From assembly GCA_014529385.2 (NCBI GenBank), contig CM043957.1, positions 82,925,881-82,989,880 on the forward strand: DNA of 64,000 bases, written 5' to 3'. The stretch comes from Adiantum capillus-veneris. Taxonomy: Eukaryota > Streptophyta > Polypodiopsida > Polypodiales > Pteridaceae. The first letter of the stretch is position 1, and every line of letters begins with the position of its first letter. The notes below the pieces were generated by a model. It saw only the letters and a program-made list of their open reading frames with translations. It did no database searches and was not told where the DNA came from. Both the position numbers and the translations under genes were made by a program. Shown here in pieces: positions 49,897 to 61,413 of this stretch.

Positions 49897-51753
49897 TCAA
49901 AAAATCATCGTGATCATTCTGTATTCTCGAGAGATCAAAAAAATGAAATCCATTTCAATATTTTCCCAGGGGCGGGTGGGTATGGGTAAAGGCTGTAACA
50001 ATCCCTGTGACTTATGCCTGTCAAGCTTGACCTTCTGGCATACCAAGCAACTGCGCACAAACTCTTCCACATCCTTCTTCAGTCTCCGCCAAAAGAAATC
50101 TCTCTCTACCCCTTTCATGGTGGTAGCAATGCCGCGGTGACCCGTAAAAGGTGGACAGTGACAATCAGTCATAACCTTTTCCCTCAACGGCTGTGTAACG
50201 CACAACATAGTCTTTTTCATCAAGTAGCCTTCCCGAAGGGAGTATCCAACTACTGTCTCCCCATCCCGTATCCGTGTGAAAATATCTGCAAAATCTGTAT
50301 CTGTGGCACACTGATCGACCATATCCTCGAAGCTCCTATGATGTATCGCGGAAATAGCCAGAACCAACGGTTTTCGAGACAAAGCATATGCCACCACATT
50401 CTTCTGTCCCTGCACATGGACAATTTGGAAGTGGAACTGTGACAAGATGTTCACCCACCGCATCTGCTTTTCCGAAAGCTGCTTCTGTGACAAGAAGTAG
50501 CGCAAACTCTGATGGTCTGTAAAGACAGTAAAATCCGCTCCGAGTAGGTAATGCCGCCACTGAGTAAGAGCGTGGATAACCGCCAAAAGCTCTTTCCCAT
50601 AGATCTGTGCTGTCATCTCCAGCCTAGAGAACAAACGGCTCTCGTAAGCTATGACATGGCCTTCTTGCATCAAGACCGTACCCAGACTACGACCACAAGC
50701 ATCACAAAATACTTCAAATGACTTCTGCAAGTCCGGCAAAGTCAAATCTGGTCCTGTAGTGAATTTCTCTTTCAATGTCTGAAAGGCAGTCACCTCTGTG
50801 GGTCCCCACGAAAAAGGTACTCTTTTCTGTGTCAAGGTATGCAAAGGGGAAGCAACCTCTGCAAACTTTCGTATGAACCGCCTGTAGTACGAACACAGTC
50901 CCAAGAAGCTTCTAACTTCATGGACATTCCTCAAATCGGGCCAATCGCGAATAGTCTCTATCTTGGCCGGGTTCATTTGCACTCTTGCTGTTGACACAAT
51001 GTGTCCCAAAAAATGTATCTCTGGTAGGAAAAATTCACTTTTCGTAGCATTAATCACTAATGTGTGATCTCGTAATGCCTGAAAGACTTGAAGCAGATGA
51101 TCTCTGTGTTCTGCCTCATTCTTGGAAAAAACAATGATGTCGTCAAAGAAAGTGCCAACAAATAGCCTGTACTCTCGAAAAAACCTATCCATCATCCGGT
51201 TAAATGTCGCAGGAGCATTGGTTAAGCCAAAAGGCATCACCAAAAACTCAAATAACCCAAAAGTCGTCCGAAAAGTTGTCTTGTAGACGTCTCCCGGCGC
51301 TATTCTGATCTGATGATATCCACTCTTCAAGTCAATCCTGCTAAAGCATGAGGATCCCTGTAACCTGTCGAGTATATCATCGATCCTAGGAATCGGAAAT
51401 CTGTTCTTGATGGTGATTTTGTTGAGAGCTCTATAATCGATGCACATTCTCCAAGATCCGTCTTTCTTCAAAACCAACAATACTGGAGAGCAATACGGTG
51501 AAGTACTAGGCTGGACAAGACCCTTTTCCAAGAGGTCTTTCACTTGGTTCATAATCTCTTCATTCTGTGCTCGGCTCACACGGTAGGGTGGCCGGTTCGG
51601 TGGTGTACTACCAGGTATCATATCAATGGTATGATCTTCACGACGAGCAGGTGGTAACTCTCCTGGCAGGCCTTCTGAGAAGCAATCGGCGTGAGTGTAG
51701 AAAATCTTGGCGTTCTTTATCAAGTTTAGACATATTTGTCCTATCATCATCAC
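49897..51753 (-). pseudogene. Chromodomain gypsy RT-RNase H-integrase N-terminus
   Basis: A 618-codon frame shows PYCSPVLLVLKKDGSWRMC, DLKSGYHQI and an RT catalytic box reading FFDD (51150-51139), where YLDD or YMDD is usual. RNase H follows, with VFCDACG and TDHQSL; the usual NVVADALSR near its end reads AYALSR. The integrase zinc finger (GHRG, CLVCQ) and first Asp (MDFIF) are present. The frame stops at 49897, and a deletion removes the segment between the first and second catalytic Asp. Confidence 0.94.
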
Positions 51754-53833
51754 TCAACTCTTTCATAAAGATCGAGTAAACAAACAGACTGGATTTCATT
51801 AATTTTGAAATGGCCGAAGCCGATATAATAGGGACAGACTCGCCCTTCAGTTTAATATCAAGTACAATTGTTCTGCCCTTTTTTGTAGTCAAAGTCGCTT
51901 TTCTCGCCCGATAATCGACCACGGCGTTGTTCTTGTGGTACCACGAAATCCCTAAGAGAACATCACAACCCTCCAAAGGCATTATGAAGAAGTCCTCATG
52001 CCCCAAATACCCCTGACAATGCAACCGAAGTTTGCCAATGACAGGTGTAATGGCTACGTCCCTGCCGGGTGCCGCTAGAACTGCCTCTGCAAGTGGTCCC
52101 ATTCGATCAGGAGTAATCTCGAGCCGCGCCGCCAATTCCGGTGAAATGAAGTTGGCCTTGGCTCCTCCATCAAAGAAAATCAGGGCCTCTTGATCTTTCA
52201 CTTTGCCCCAAGCTCGGCAAAGTTCTGTACTCTCATCCATGGTGTCGGGATCAGTACCCACACAATCTGGAACCATTCCTGTTTTCATCTTGCCTTTTCG
52301 TACACGGTCCTCAGCTGCTCTCGAACTCTCAGGCCTTTCGTCATCCTTGTCATTCTATTCTTTCTGTGCCTTTTTAGGGCACTTCGTGGAGATATGTCCA
52401 GTTTCCCCGCATCCAAAGCACTTCCCCTCCCTGATGTAGCGAGTCCGCTCCTGAGGAGTAAGTCTGGGTCGTGCATCCTTTTTCTCTGGGTTGCTCTTTC
52501 TTTTTCTACTTTCATTCCCAGAAGTCTGTCCGGTTCGTTGTGTCGTGACCTCATCTGTGGGGTAGGTCAGACTGCCAGAGTGAATTGCAAAGCCCCGCTT
52601 CGCATGACTCATCAACTCCTGAATAGAAGCTGAATTCTGTTCCAAGCAGTGGTCTCGGATCTCTGTAGGTAGACCCAATGTAAACCGCTCAATCTGTTCT
52701 CTGAACGAGATCTTCTTGAATGAAGAGGCAGGTAGAAAAGAGTTCCAAAATCTTTCACAGTAAGAATTCACTGTATCGCTCTTGGTCATCCGGAGATGGT
52801 TCCAAGCAGCTCGTATATCTCACTCAAACTCTTGAGTCAACCAAGAAGAAATAAAAAGCCTCTTGAATTTCAGCCATGTAATTGGCACAGTCTTGCTTAA
52901 TAGAAGCGTGGACCACCAAGTGCGAGCATTCCCCTTAAAATAAGAGGCAGCTCTCCGAATCTTGGAGTGCTCTGAATAGCGTCCTCCGGCGAAAGCGATG
53001 TCAAACTGCTGTATAAAAGACAAAGCCTTTGAAGCATCGGAGTATCCCGAAAAAGTATCAAACTTAAGTGCTTGGCCACCTTCCTTAAACTCTCGGACTT
53101 TCTTGCTTTTATCTTCGGAAAGTCATACTGGTTGGCTTTGTAAAAATTCCTCTTGCATAAAAGTTTCCGTTGTCAGAGTCTGAACTGTTTGTAGACGAGT
53201 CCTCTGTAGAAGTGTCACTCACTGGGCGAGACCTAGATTTCCTTGCCTTTTTCTTGCCCTTTTCGACGCGTTGTTTCTTGCTTCGCTTTTTGCTTTTCCT
53301 GTCTTCTTCGCTCGAGTCTGAAGAGCTAGAAGAACTGTCAGGAGAAGAAGAAGAACTGGGTAGGCCTTCAAACTTGACGCGCTTCTTCAGTTTCTTTGCT
53401 TTGTCGAATGTCGACTGACGACCCAAATATCCCGGGAAGTCAGTACCTTTATTCTGCTTTTTGCCGTGCTTTTTGCCTTTCTTTTGCACATCGAAAAGCT
53501 GAGCAATCCGTGCATCAACCACGTTCTCCAGTTTCTTCTCCGTATATTTCTTGGAGGCAAAAGGTTTCTTGAGAGCGGGTTTCGGGAGTGGTGTTGTGGT
53601 TCTCTGCCACTCCCTCTGTACCTCTTCCAAAGAGGTTTGGTTCATATATTTTGCCATCTTCGGGTCCTTGGCAAAATTGAGCATCATCTTTGTTGCATCG
53701 CCAATCAATTGACGTCTCTTTGCTCCGCCACAGTAGGCCGAGGCGGGCCATACTCTCTGTCTGAATCTTCGTTGTGATCCCAGCCCGCATCTCCAGATGC
53801 AGAGGGAGTCGACTGATCATTGCCTGAAGCCAT
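51638..53833 (-). pseudogene. Chromodomain gypsy gag and protease
   Basis: Reading starts MASGNDQSTPS at 53833, shifts at about 53708 to a Lys/Ser-rich domain, and shifts again to a Gag core with ARTWW near 52915. The zinc knuckle CFGCGETGHISTKC is at 52420-52379. One TAG after KKAQKE separates it, in the same frame, from the protease, whose active site reads FFDGGAKANF instead of DSGA. The protease frame overlaps the polymerase frame by about 115 bases. Confidence 0.88.
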
Positions 53834-53890
53834 AGGTGCCGCGGAAAAAAATTCGGGGATCGGATTTCCCGTAGAAGAGAAATCGGCCGT

Positions 53891-53902
53891 GCTCTGATAC
53901 CA
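53891..53902 (-). other. Primer-binding site (tRNA-Met) of the chromodomain gypsy element
   Basis: The plus strand reads GCTCTGATACCA, one base from the 5' LTR. It is complementary to initiator tRNA-Met, common in plant chromoviruses. Confidence 0.9.
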
Positions 53903-53903
53903 C

Positions 53904-54404
53904 TGTAACCGACTTGGACACTCCAAGTCAAGAATCAACCGCGACAGCACCAAATAACCACTTCAAAACAATTCACAGATCACAATAGATTTGCACTGGC
54001 CCGGCGGAGTTCCGTGCCTAGAGATATTGGCCCCAAAGACTGGCGCCCCTTTCGGTATTTCTTTTTGTATTAATCAATCATCAAAGTACAAGAGAGCGGT
54101 TAGGGTTTCACTCTCAGACTCTGCGTCCCGATGCTCTGAGAAGTGAGGCCCTCACCACTAATTTAAAGGTTACAAGGGATGCCCAAAAGCAGAGCCCCAA
54201 AAGCTTCAAATCAAAAGCAATTGCTCTCTCTCTCTCACAAAGAGTCAAAACATGAAAGCAAAAGCATTCTCTCTCTCTTTCTCATTTAAGTAGAGAAAAA
54301 GCGAAATTTGCGTCGCTCATCATTTTTCAAAAAAAAAAAAATCAGCCTCCGCGATTTCCGAAAATTAGGGTTTCTGCTGTCCGCCACGTCATCACTTTGT
54401 GACA
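53904..54404 (-). repeat. 5' LTR of the chromodomain gypsy element
   Basis: This 501-base copy matches 47865-48414 closely. It lacks an A/T-rich stretch and one AGGGTTT-type repeat present in the other LTR. Confidence 0.94.
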
Positions 54405-54409
54405 GTTTG

Positions 54410-55305
54410 CACCATGCATTTTGCCATTTTAATTTTTTTCTAATTTTGGAGATTTTTCAGAGGCACGCTAGATCAATGTGCGCCAAGCTCCATTCACATA
54501 GCATCTTGTGTTTTTTGCATCACCTCTAGAGTTATTGAGTTGCCAGCTTCACCATCTCTCGCTCTCTCAACACTAGCGTGCCATTCTCTTCTCCTCCATT
54601 GCACTCTTGACATTCCGGCCCACTCCACCAGCTAGGAGTAGTTGGAACCAATTGCCAACATTTCACTAACAACTCCTCACAAGAACAATCTTTGTGATTC
54701 ATTGCAATGGCCCCAAACGATGCCCCTCTTTTTGGTATTTCTTTATATTGCTTCAACAAGATAGAACTTTGCGTGTGTATGCTTTATTTACTTTAACCCA
54801 TTTTAATAATGGGCCACTTGGCAAAAACTTATAAATCCTTCTTCTTCTTCTTCTGCTTCTGCTAGGGTTTAGGCCTCTCGACAGGAATCTGCAGGTTGTA
54901 GGCTCAGGGAGTCAGTCTTCATTGACTTGACCCGTCAACTCTTTGTGACTACCATTGTCTATTCTCCTCCGCTGCACACTCAACATTCCTACCCACTTCA
55001 CCTCCTCACCTAGGAGGAGGAGTTGAACCAATTGCAGACATTTCACTCCTCACAGGAAGAAAGAATCTTCGTAACTAGTTGCAAAGCCCATCCCACTCTG
55101 AGCCGGCTTGGTCTAGAATTGAGAGAGAATGCTACATACATTTATCTTTGAGCTGAATCAAAGAGATAAATCGATCCCCACATTAAAAAGTTCACACTAT
55201 TGCAATTTGCAATAAATTTTCAACGTATATGTACAACATCCTTAGGGAGGTACCGCTCCTTACTAGGATGGACTTCTAACATGGAGACAACTAGTATAAA
55301 CCCTT
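54410..55305. other. Intron sequence with dispersed repeats
   Basis: Two related stretches (about 54530-54700 and 54920-55090) share CTCCTC...CACTC, GGAACCAATTGC and CATTTCAC blocks, and also match 46270-46360. A CTT run lies near 54840. No gene is supported. Confidence 0.55.
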
Positions 55306-55413
55306 AACCATTGACCTCATCACTTAAAATGCACTTAGCACATGAAACCGGCTACTCTAAACCATTGACCTCATTACTTAAAATGCACTTAGCACATGAG
55401 ACCGGCTACTCTA
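55306..55413. repeat. 54-bp tandem duplication
   Basis: Units 55306-55359 and 55360-55413 begin AACCATTGACCTCAT and end GGCTACTCTA. They differ at only a few positions. Confidence 0.9.
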
Positions 55414-55829
55414 AACCCTAAACAGTCTGAGATGTTTGCACTCCGATGTTCCCTTGGAAGTTTAGTAGCTTCCCCGTAAGTAGCAAGCACTATACCAAGC
55501 ACAACAGAGAACCAGTTGGCATCCAAGACAATCACCTTGTCAGACAGATGACCCACAAAAACATATTAAACTGCAACTAAAAGACTTAAACACGACTGGG
55601 AGGATCACACTTGCACTTTGTACAACACGAGCGACATAGTTCCGCTCCACAGAGTAATGGCCCTAACGTCGGATGCCCGAGTTGATCAAGGAAGTGACGA
55701 CTAGGAGACCATGCACAATCGACAAAGGGGAATAATCACAGTCCTCCAGTGTCTCAACTGAGGACCCCATGTGAAGCATCCAGCGAGAAGCTCTTTAGCA
55801 AGCCGTACCCAACAACTGATTTTCCATCA
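55414..55829. other. Intron sequence, nothing recognised
   Basis: No coding motif or repeat boundary was seen. Confidence 0.5.
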
Positions 55830-56560
55830 ACGCTCTACCCGCCGTCAACAAATGTGAAGATGATGAGTGATATAGCTTGCGATGAATAGACTGCAAGTCT
55901 AATGCAAACCACTATTGAGAGAGACGTCATCAAAGATCTAATGTAAATGGATGCATGAGATAGTGCATATTGGACAACCTGGGCAGCCAAGTTGCCCAAA
56001 GTCACCACAAAAATTGATCCAAATGCTCCTCCAATAAACACTGGAACCGACAACCCAAAGAGAGTTCCAGAGCACATGTCCCATCCAGCAAAAAAGAGCA
56101 CATGTCCCGGCCAGCAACTTAGATCCACGCATACTGCTCAACTCAAATATGAAGGTACGATAGGATGGAGTTTGCTTTGCAAAGAGCAAATGAGATGTAG
56201 AGATGTAGGACCTCTTCGATAGTTGCCAATGATAAAAGTAGCTACAAGCATGAAGCAAATTGTCTCTATGCAAGCCTTTACACTGGTAACAGCGACATTA
56301 ATTGATTTGCGAGTCGCAAAGGCATCACATGACTTGATAAAATATTTCTCGCTCCTCTAATAAGCCATGAGCCCATGGATGGGCTTCCTCCTAGTGTTGC
56401 TCCACCCATCCAACTTGATGAAATACACATTACTCTCCGCCAATTCGCACCAATAACAACAGACACTTCTGAGTGTTATCTTGACAACATTGATAGGCGT
56501 CAATGCACAATCAAGATGTTTTGCCACCCCTCGAAAAATAATAATTGGCACAAAAAGAGA
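55830..56560 (-). pseudogene. hAT transposase fragment (DUF659-like)
   Basis: The minus strand reads KLDGWSNTRRKPIHGLMAY near 56430-56357, then YFIKSCDAFATRKS and SVKACIETI. This is the same block as LIADGWSDTRRRSIHG in the complete hAT element at 43197-45945, but diverged. Ends and target duplication were not found. Frames toward 55830 are open but not recognisable. Confidence 0.65.
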
Positions 56561-58140
56561 TCCAAAGACATTTCATTTACTCAAGAGAAGCTAGTCCCAA
56601 TCTTCTAAACATTTGACTATGGGGATGTTAGACGACTCTCAATTATAGAGTTGACTTTACTTGGCCCCTATTGAGTACATAATTTCTTGTTGATAATTTC
56701 TATGTTATCAAATATATATTGTCGTGGTCCAACCATTGATACAAGCTTCCTTTCGTCTTGCCAAGGCAGAGTGCCATGAGTAAAATTGGTTCAACCGATG
56801 ATCCGTATCCACCACTTACCTACTACTTCAAGATGGTCCCCTAATGTTAGATTGTTTTCTGCCAAGATATACATTTGTAAGGTCTAAAAATCTAAAACAA
56901 TCACAAAAATACAAAACCAAGGGACTGAAACTTTGAAACAAGTACTCAACTTTGAATAAACATCACAAAGACTTATTCCTAGAGTTCAAGCTCTACAAGA
57001 CCGAACTTCTAAAAGATCAAATTCTTAAATCCTAATGTAAGCTAAAGACTGAAAAGAAAAACTACTTCATACCTACCTAGAAGCAGCAAAACAATAAAGA
57101 TCGTTGCTTTATAGCATGATTGTTGTCTTTAAAACAATATAAAAAGGTAACCTCACCATTAACTTAAACAATACATTTTTAAAAAAATTCCACATTTCAA
57201 TCTCTAGTACAAGCATTTAAATCAAATTATCAGCTATAAATAGAACTTTGAACAAGAGTTGTTAACTCAAGGGCCATATTTAGAACCTTCAAAGTTACCT
57301 TTAATCGCAGCATTCTAAGAAAGACAATGGTGCACAAGCTCTGAAAGTGGGGCCCTTCAACCACAACCACTAACATGCTTAGGCTTACAGTCCAAAACCC
57401 TACTTTTACCACTACCAACTATCAAGCTGACTGACCCTAGAGGGAAGAAGAAGGTTTAACTCGGACCTAGCATTTGTTTTGAACTTATTTCATAATATCG
57501 AAAAAATAAGCCTTCAAAGACTTTGACAATACCATTTGCAACATAAAATCATTTGAAGTTATCTGAAATTAATAAAGATGAAAAGTATGCAATGTACGCA
57601 CTAGTTCTTTTCCTTAAGAAAAAGTAGCTTCCACTATGGTTACTATGCTTCAGCAGAGCACAAGCATATATTATGTCAAAGACAATAGAGCGGTCCATGT
57701 GTAATCTACATGAGCCAGTGCTGTGCTTGAGGAGGCTTCCAATATTAGCCTGTCCATTGTATACAAGACCTCAAAGCACTTTGGAAAAACTTCAATAGTA
57801 ACCTAACAGACAAGTACCAGGGTATCAACAAGGTGGAGCACAAGATGGGACCATGTAAAGCATTTCTGACACTGAAATTTAACAAGAATGATGAGATGCA
57901 TCTGCATTTAAGGTGGATGGCTTCTCAAATGCTGTACAATCAACTTACAATACAGAGGTCAGATTAAACTGCATGCACTAAACTAAGAGAAAGTCTTTAC
58001 GGGCCTTTTGAAATTCACTTTTCCATTATAACCTAGCACATGCAAAACAAGCACAGATTCATACAAAGATTGTGAAAATGGTGCACAACCTCAATCTTTT
58101 AACTGCATGATTCTAAAGATTAAGCAGGAATATCCAATGG
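56561..58140. other. Intron sequence near exon 1, nothing recognised
   Basis: AT-rich unique-looking DNA. No repeat pair, coding motif or RNA gene was identified. Confidence 0.5.
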
Positions 58141-58146
58141 ACTTAC

Positions 58147-58697
58147 TTGCGGGGAAGAGCCTCCTCCAAGGCGTACATGTTAGCCAATGGTCCTTTATAG
58201 GAACTTTGTACCTCAGAGACATCCTCTAAACTGCATGAGCTACTGCTTTCTTCACTGCTGCTTAAGGAGGACAATGATGACCTTTCATCCTGAAGCCGGC
58301 TATCATACATTGATGAAGAACTGTCCCATGGTTTGTCCTCAGAGACAACACTCAGCGTTGAACTGTAGGGGCTCCAGAAGCTGCTTCGACTACTTTCACG
58401 GGAAAAACTCCCCTTTGAGCCTGACCTACCAAAATCTGTAAATCCAATGTTTTGCCTTTCTTGCCATGCTACATCATGTGATACTTCAGAAAGATTACAG
58501 CATTCCGATGCCATACTATCGTGTTTGGTGCGGGAAATGACATGCTGGAAGCTGTCATCTTCGAGGCAGGCATCTGTAGCAGGTTGAGAAGCCAGACCCA
58601 TCGGAAGCATGCATAAACCTGAATGTACCATGCTCTCAGCACAAATCCAGTTGTTGGTCAACTTCACGACCCCAAACTCGTCTCCCGGCTTTGACAT
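58147..58697 (-). CDS. OXS3-like gene, first coding exon
   Basis: The first ATG in frame is at 58697 (MSKPGDEFGVV). The exon codes a Ser-rich acidic region with SSLSSLSSSEESSSSCSLED, then VQSSYKGPLANMYALEEALP before the GTAAGT donor at 58146. The GPL...LEE.LP block directly before the RG..GKS.SF block of the last exon is the conserved core of the OXS3 family. These plant proteins are linked to tolerance of heavy-metal and oxidative stress and are nuclear. Codons are clean with no stop, unlike the transposon genes around it. The N-terminal third is not recognisable. Confidence 0.9.
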
Positions 58698-58841
58698 GTG
58701 AGAGGCATATCAATAGACACTTTTCAAGGAGAATACCATTTCCTCAAATGTGTGTGTTCTCTCTATAGTTGTCTCTATTGCTGCTGGAAGTGTTGAAACT
58801 CAACAATCATCTGTGAAATCTGCACTGTGGCGCGAAACAAC

Positions 58842-59249
58842 CTGCAGCATGTATGAATCTTCAGCAAAAAGACAGCAATTGACTACAAACATAAGCTAAC
58901 ATATGTACGCCGATCCAAAGCACACTAAATTCACTGCGTGCACTTTAGCTGGTGCACTTCTGAACTACCCTCTTGTAAAAACAAAAGTGAATCACGTACA
59001 AAGCCTAGGCTAGCTTCTTAGAATTTCTTTTCTGGTTTACGCACAGGGTCTGCAGGGGATCAATGCATACGCTCTGAATATGATCATTGAAAATTACAAT
59101 CTGCCGAAATGGCAGTGCATGTCTGAGATACCCCGCAAGAGTAAGACATGTAGGTCTGATGAAAGTCGAAGGCTTACGGCAAACGTGTATTGATACTGTT
59201 CGTGGCAACTTAACATCCGCAACTTAAACAAAAACAAAGAGGCGCTTAC
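58842..59249 (-). other. Predicted 5' UTR intron of the OXS3-like gene
   Basis: TTTGCAG then GTAAGC at 59249 is a strong donor. ATGCTGCAG ending at 58842 is a good acceptor. It would place the start codon about 145 bases into the second exon. It is a prediction from splice-site quality alone. Confidence 0.5.
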
Positions 59250-59565
59250 CTGCAAATCTCTGCACAATTAGGCTGGATCGGTGGACCTCAGCTTTCTTGC
59301 ACGAGAGTTTCAGAGAATGCGCGCGCGCAAAATGCCAAGAGAAGAGAATTTAGGGCTTTGCTCTGTGAGTCTGCGTATGGGTGTGCGCGTGTGAGTACTT
59401 TGCCCACGAAGGGACAAAGTGGATAAGAACGCAGCCTGTCTATCATTATCCCCTCTTCTGCCTTTTCACAAGGCAAGATCGTCCGGTTACAACTACCCAA
59501 ATGACTACAGTTACCTACTTATCTCCTTGTTGTACAGCATGCATTCACACAAGCGCTCACCCAAA
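59250..59565 (-). other. Predicted 5' UTR exon of the OXS3-like gene
   Basis: It lies between a TATA box about 30 bases upstream and the strong donor at 59249. The start site is estimated and no long ORF is expected here. Confidence 0.35.
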
Positions 59566-59593
59566 CATATAAGGTGGGTTTCCCACGCCGGGG

Positions 59594-59600
59594 TTTTATA
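59594..59600 (-). promoter_or_regulatory. Candidate TATA box of the OXS3-like gene
   Basis: The minus strand reads CATATAAAACCCC. It is about 345 bases upstream of the predicted UTR donor. Confidence 0.4.
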
Positions 59601-60379
59601 TGATGGAGTGTGGGCCATGAAGAAGAAAGGGTCGACATATTTGAGCCAACTTGACCAAACCTAGCTTGTTGGGACAGTGCTACAAAACTTTATCAATTCA
59701 GCTTAACACTGTCGTAGCCTGCATGGGAGAGAGCTCTAAGCACTTAGAGTTGCGAGTCATGAAGTGAGAGGAAGGAAGCACTCAGGTTATACAATGAAAA
59801 GTATAGGTAAGAGAAAGATTGGAACCTTTTTATTGGAGGAAAGCCTGTTACACCTTCACTTCTGATGATACGAAAGCTCTAGTAGGGCTTTCATATTCAT
59901 GTAGATTTCCTCTTTACCTCATTCCCCCCACTCGCCTAAAGTGTGACCCAGCTCTTACACGTATCCAAATGTTTGTAGATGCTTTAATTTTAAAAACCCA
60001 TTGATCTGGCTTTTTCAAATAAAGTTGTCTCCCAATTACCATTTACCTACCTTGCAATCTTTTGCTCTACCTCAAGTTTGTTTGCTCACCTCTAACTCCC
60101 CCCATCTTCAACCCAACACAAAAGGTTACAAGTTCCATTGAGATGTCAGGTATGAACAATTGAATTATTGGTCTAAAGATTTTAGAAACAAAAGCAAGAT
60201 TATTTATGATATAGTAATTGTTGAGATATGTGGCCTCCAAAGGATGATAGCCTGATTGGTTGGCAATCGAGGTAAGCTTTTTTGGGATTGAGGTGTTCTA
60301 TTATAAGAAGCACAAGAAAAGTAATCATACATGCGTGCATAGCAACAAACTCTTTCATTATTTTTTATGCACTTTATGT
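59601..60379. other. Upstream region, nothing recognised
   Basis: Possible promoter-distal sequence of the OXS3-like gene. No gene or repeat boundary is supported. Confidence 0.4.
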
Positions 60380-61100
60380 ATCAGCAATACAAAAGAACCT
60401 TTTGTTTGTATCTACACTTGCAAGACTTGGTCTTGTTGTCAAATTTGTGGATGACAAATGTACAGTCTATGATCTCTGTTCTGGTCAAAGGCTATTTCAA
60501 ATGCAAAACTTTGGTATGCACATTTTAGGCATCTGAATTTTGCAAGTTTGCTGCATTTACATAAATTTGATTCAATTACTTCTTTGCCGCCTCTTGAAGC
60601 ACCTTCTAAGCATGTTTGTGAAGTTATATTTTAGGTAAGATGCATCCTCAAAGTTTCCAAAGGATGATTAAGTAAGGGCTACATGCAAGTTAGAACTTTT
60701 GCATAGTTATGTTTGTGGGCCCATGCAAACTCTATCCTTGGGTAACTTCGTGACTTTCATTAATGATTACTCCAAGTATGCATGGGTGTATAAGCTTAAA
60801 GCTAAGTCCGAAGTGTTCATATGCTTTAAGCAATTTCTAATTGTTGTAGAAAATGTCTCTAAATGTACTATGGGCACCGTCTGTTCGAATCAAGGGAGGG
60901 AGTATACGTCTCATGAGTTTAATACATTTTTGGATAATCATGGGATAAAACACTAATGTGCAATGCCATATATGCCTCAACAAAATCGTGTTGTGTCAAG
61001 TTTGTAACAGTCCAATCGAAAGCACTTTGCATGTTAAACGTGAGGATGATGTATATCTCATCATCGTTTTGTATGCAGATGATTTGCTAAATAAGCTTAA
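60380..61100 (+). pseudogene. Ty1/copia integrase-RT remnant with internal deletion
   Basis: It reads VVKFVDDKCTVYDL and HKFDSITSLPPLEAPSKHVC (GAG-pre-integrase), then HSYVCGPMQT, FVTFINDYSKYAWVY, EYTSHEF and PYMPQQN from integrase. The first integrase Asp reads Tyr and the second reads Asn. Soon after, DVYLIIVLYADDLL carries an RT YADD box (61072-61083), so hundreds of codons between integrase and RT are deleted. No LTRs were found. Confidence 0.8.
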
Positions 61101-61161
61101 AGCCAACTAGAGTGTGAGGAGATAGACTAGAACCCATCAAAACCTTTGTAAGCAACCCATG

Positions 61162-61413
61162 CTGGCAACACCTTAAAAAGATATATCATATCAATGTCGG
61201 AATGTGAAGGTGTATCAAGAGAAGCCAAAACAGCTAGAATGTAAAGGTGTATAAAGCAAAGTCAAAACAGTCAGTAGATGTAGATCACCAAATCATTGAG
61301 TTAAAGTAGTCTATCAATCAAACAATATAGGTTAAAGAAGTATGCTGGAATGTAAAGATGTATCGAGTTAAAGTAGTCTATCAGTCAAACAGTATGAGTT
61401 AAAGAAGTAAGGA
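61162..61413. repeat. Short tandem repeats (about 39 and 67 bp units)
   Basis: A 67-base unit starting GAGTTAAAGTAGTCTATCA occurs at 61298-61364 and again from 61365. Before it, GAATGT(G/A)AAGGTGTAT units repeat at about 39-base spacing. Confidence 0.75.

Larger units (their letters stand above)
47865..54404 (-). mobile_element. Ty3/gypsy chromodomain-type LTR retrotransposon, full length but defective
   Basis: LTRs are at 47865-48414 and 53904-54404, with target duplication GTTTG at 47860-47864 and 54405-54409. The minus strand carries gag, protease, RT, RNase H, integrase and a C-terminal chromodomain-like segment, the order of chromoviruses. LTRs are nearly identical except for a roughly 49-base difference, so the insertion is fairly recent. 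It lies in the OXS3-like intron in the same direction as the gene. The integrase core is internally deleted. Confidence 0.95.
42327..58146 (-). other. 15,820-base phase-2 intron of the OXS3-like gene
   Basis: The donor is CAA followed by GTAAGT at 58146-58141 and the acceptor is TTTGTGCAG ending at 42327. Splicing joins AA to G to make one Lys codon, giving LPRK-RGLS in frame, as expected for the family, whose members keep this junction. Inside lie a hAT transposon, a TRIM-like element, a chromodomain gypsy element in sense with the gene, and further repeats. Accurate splicing across so much repeat DNA is predicted, not shown. Confidence 0.85.

Noticed and set aside
53170-53418. Plus-strand Ser/Leu-rich ORF
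   Set aside because: It is the complement of the Lys/Ser-rich Gag segment of the gypsy element.
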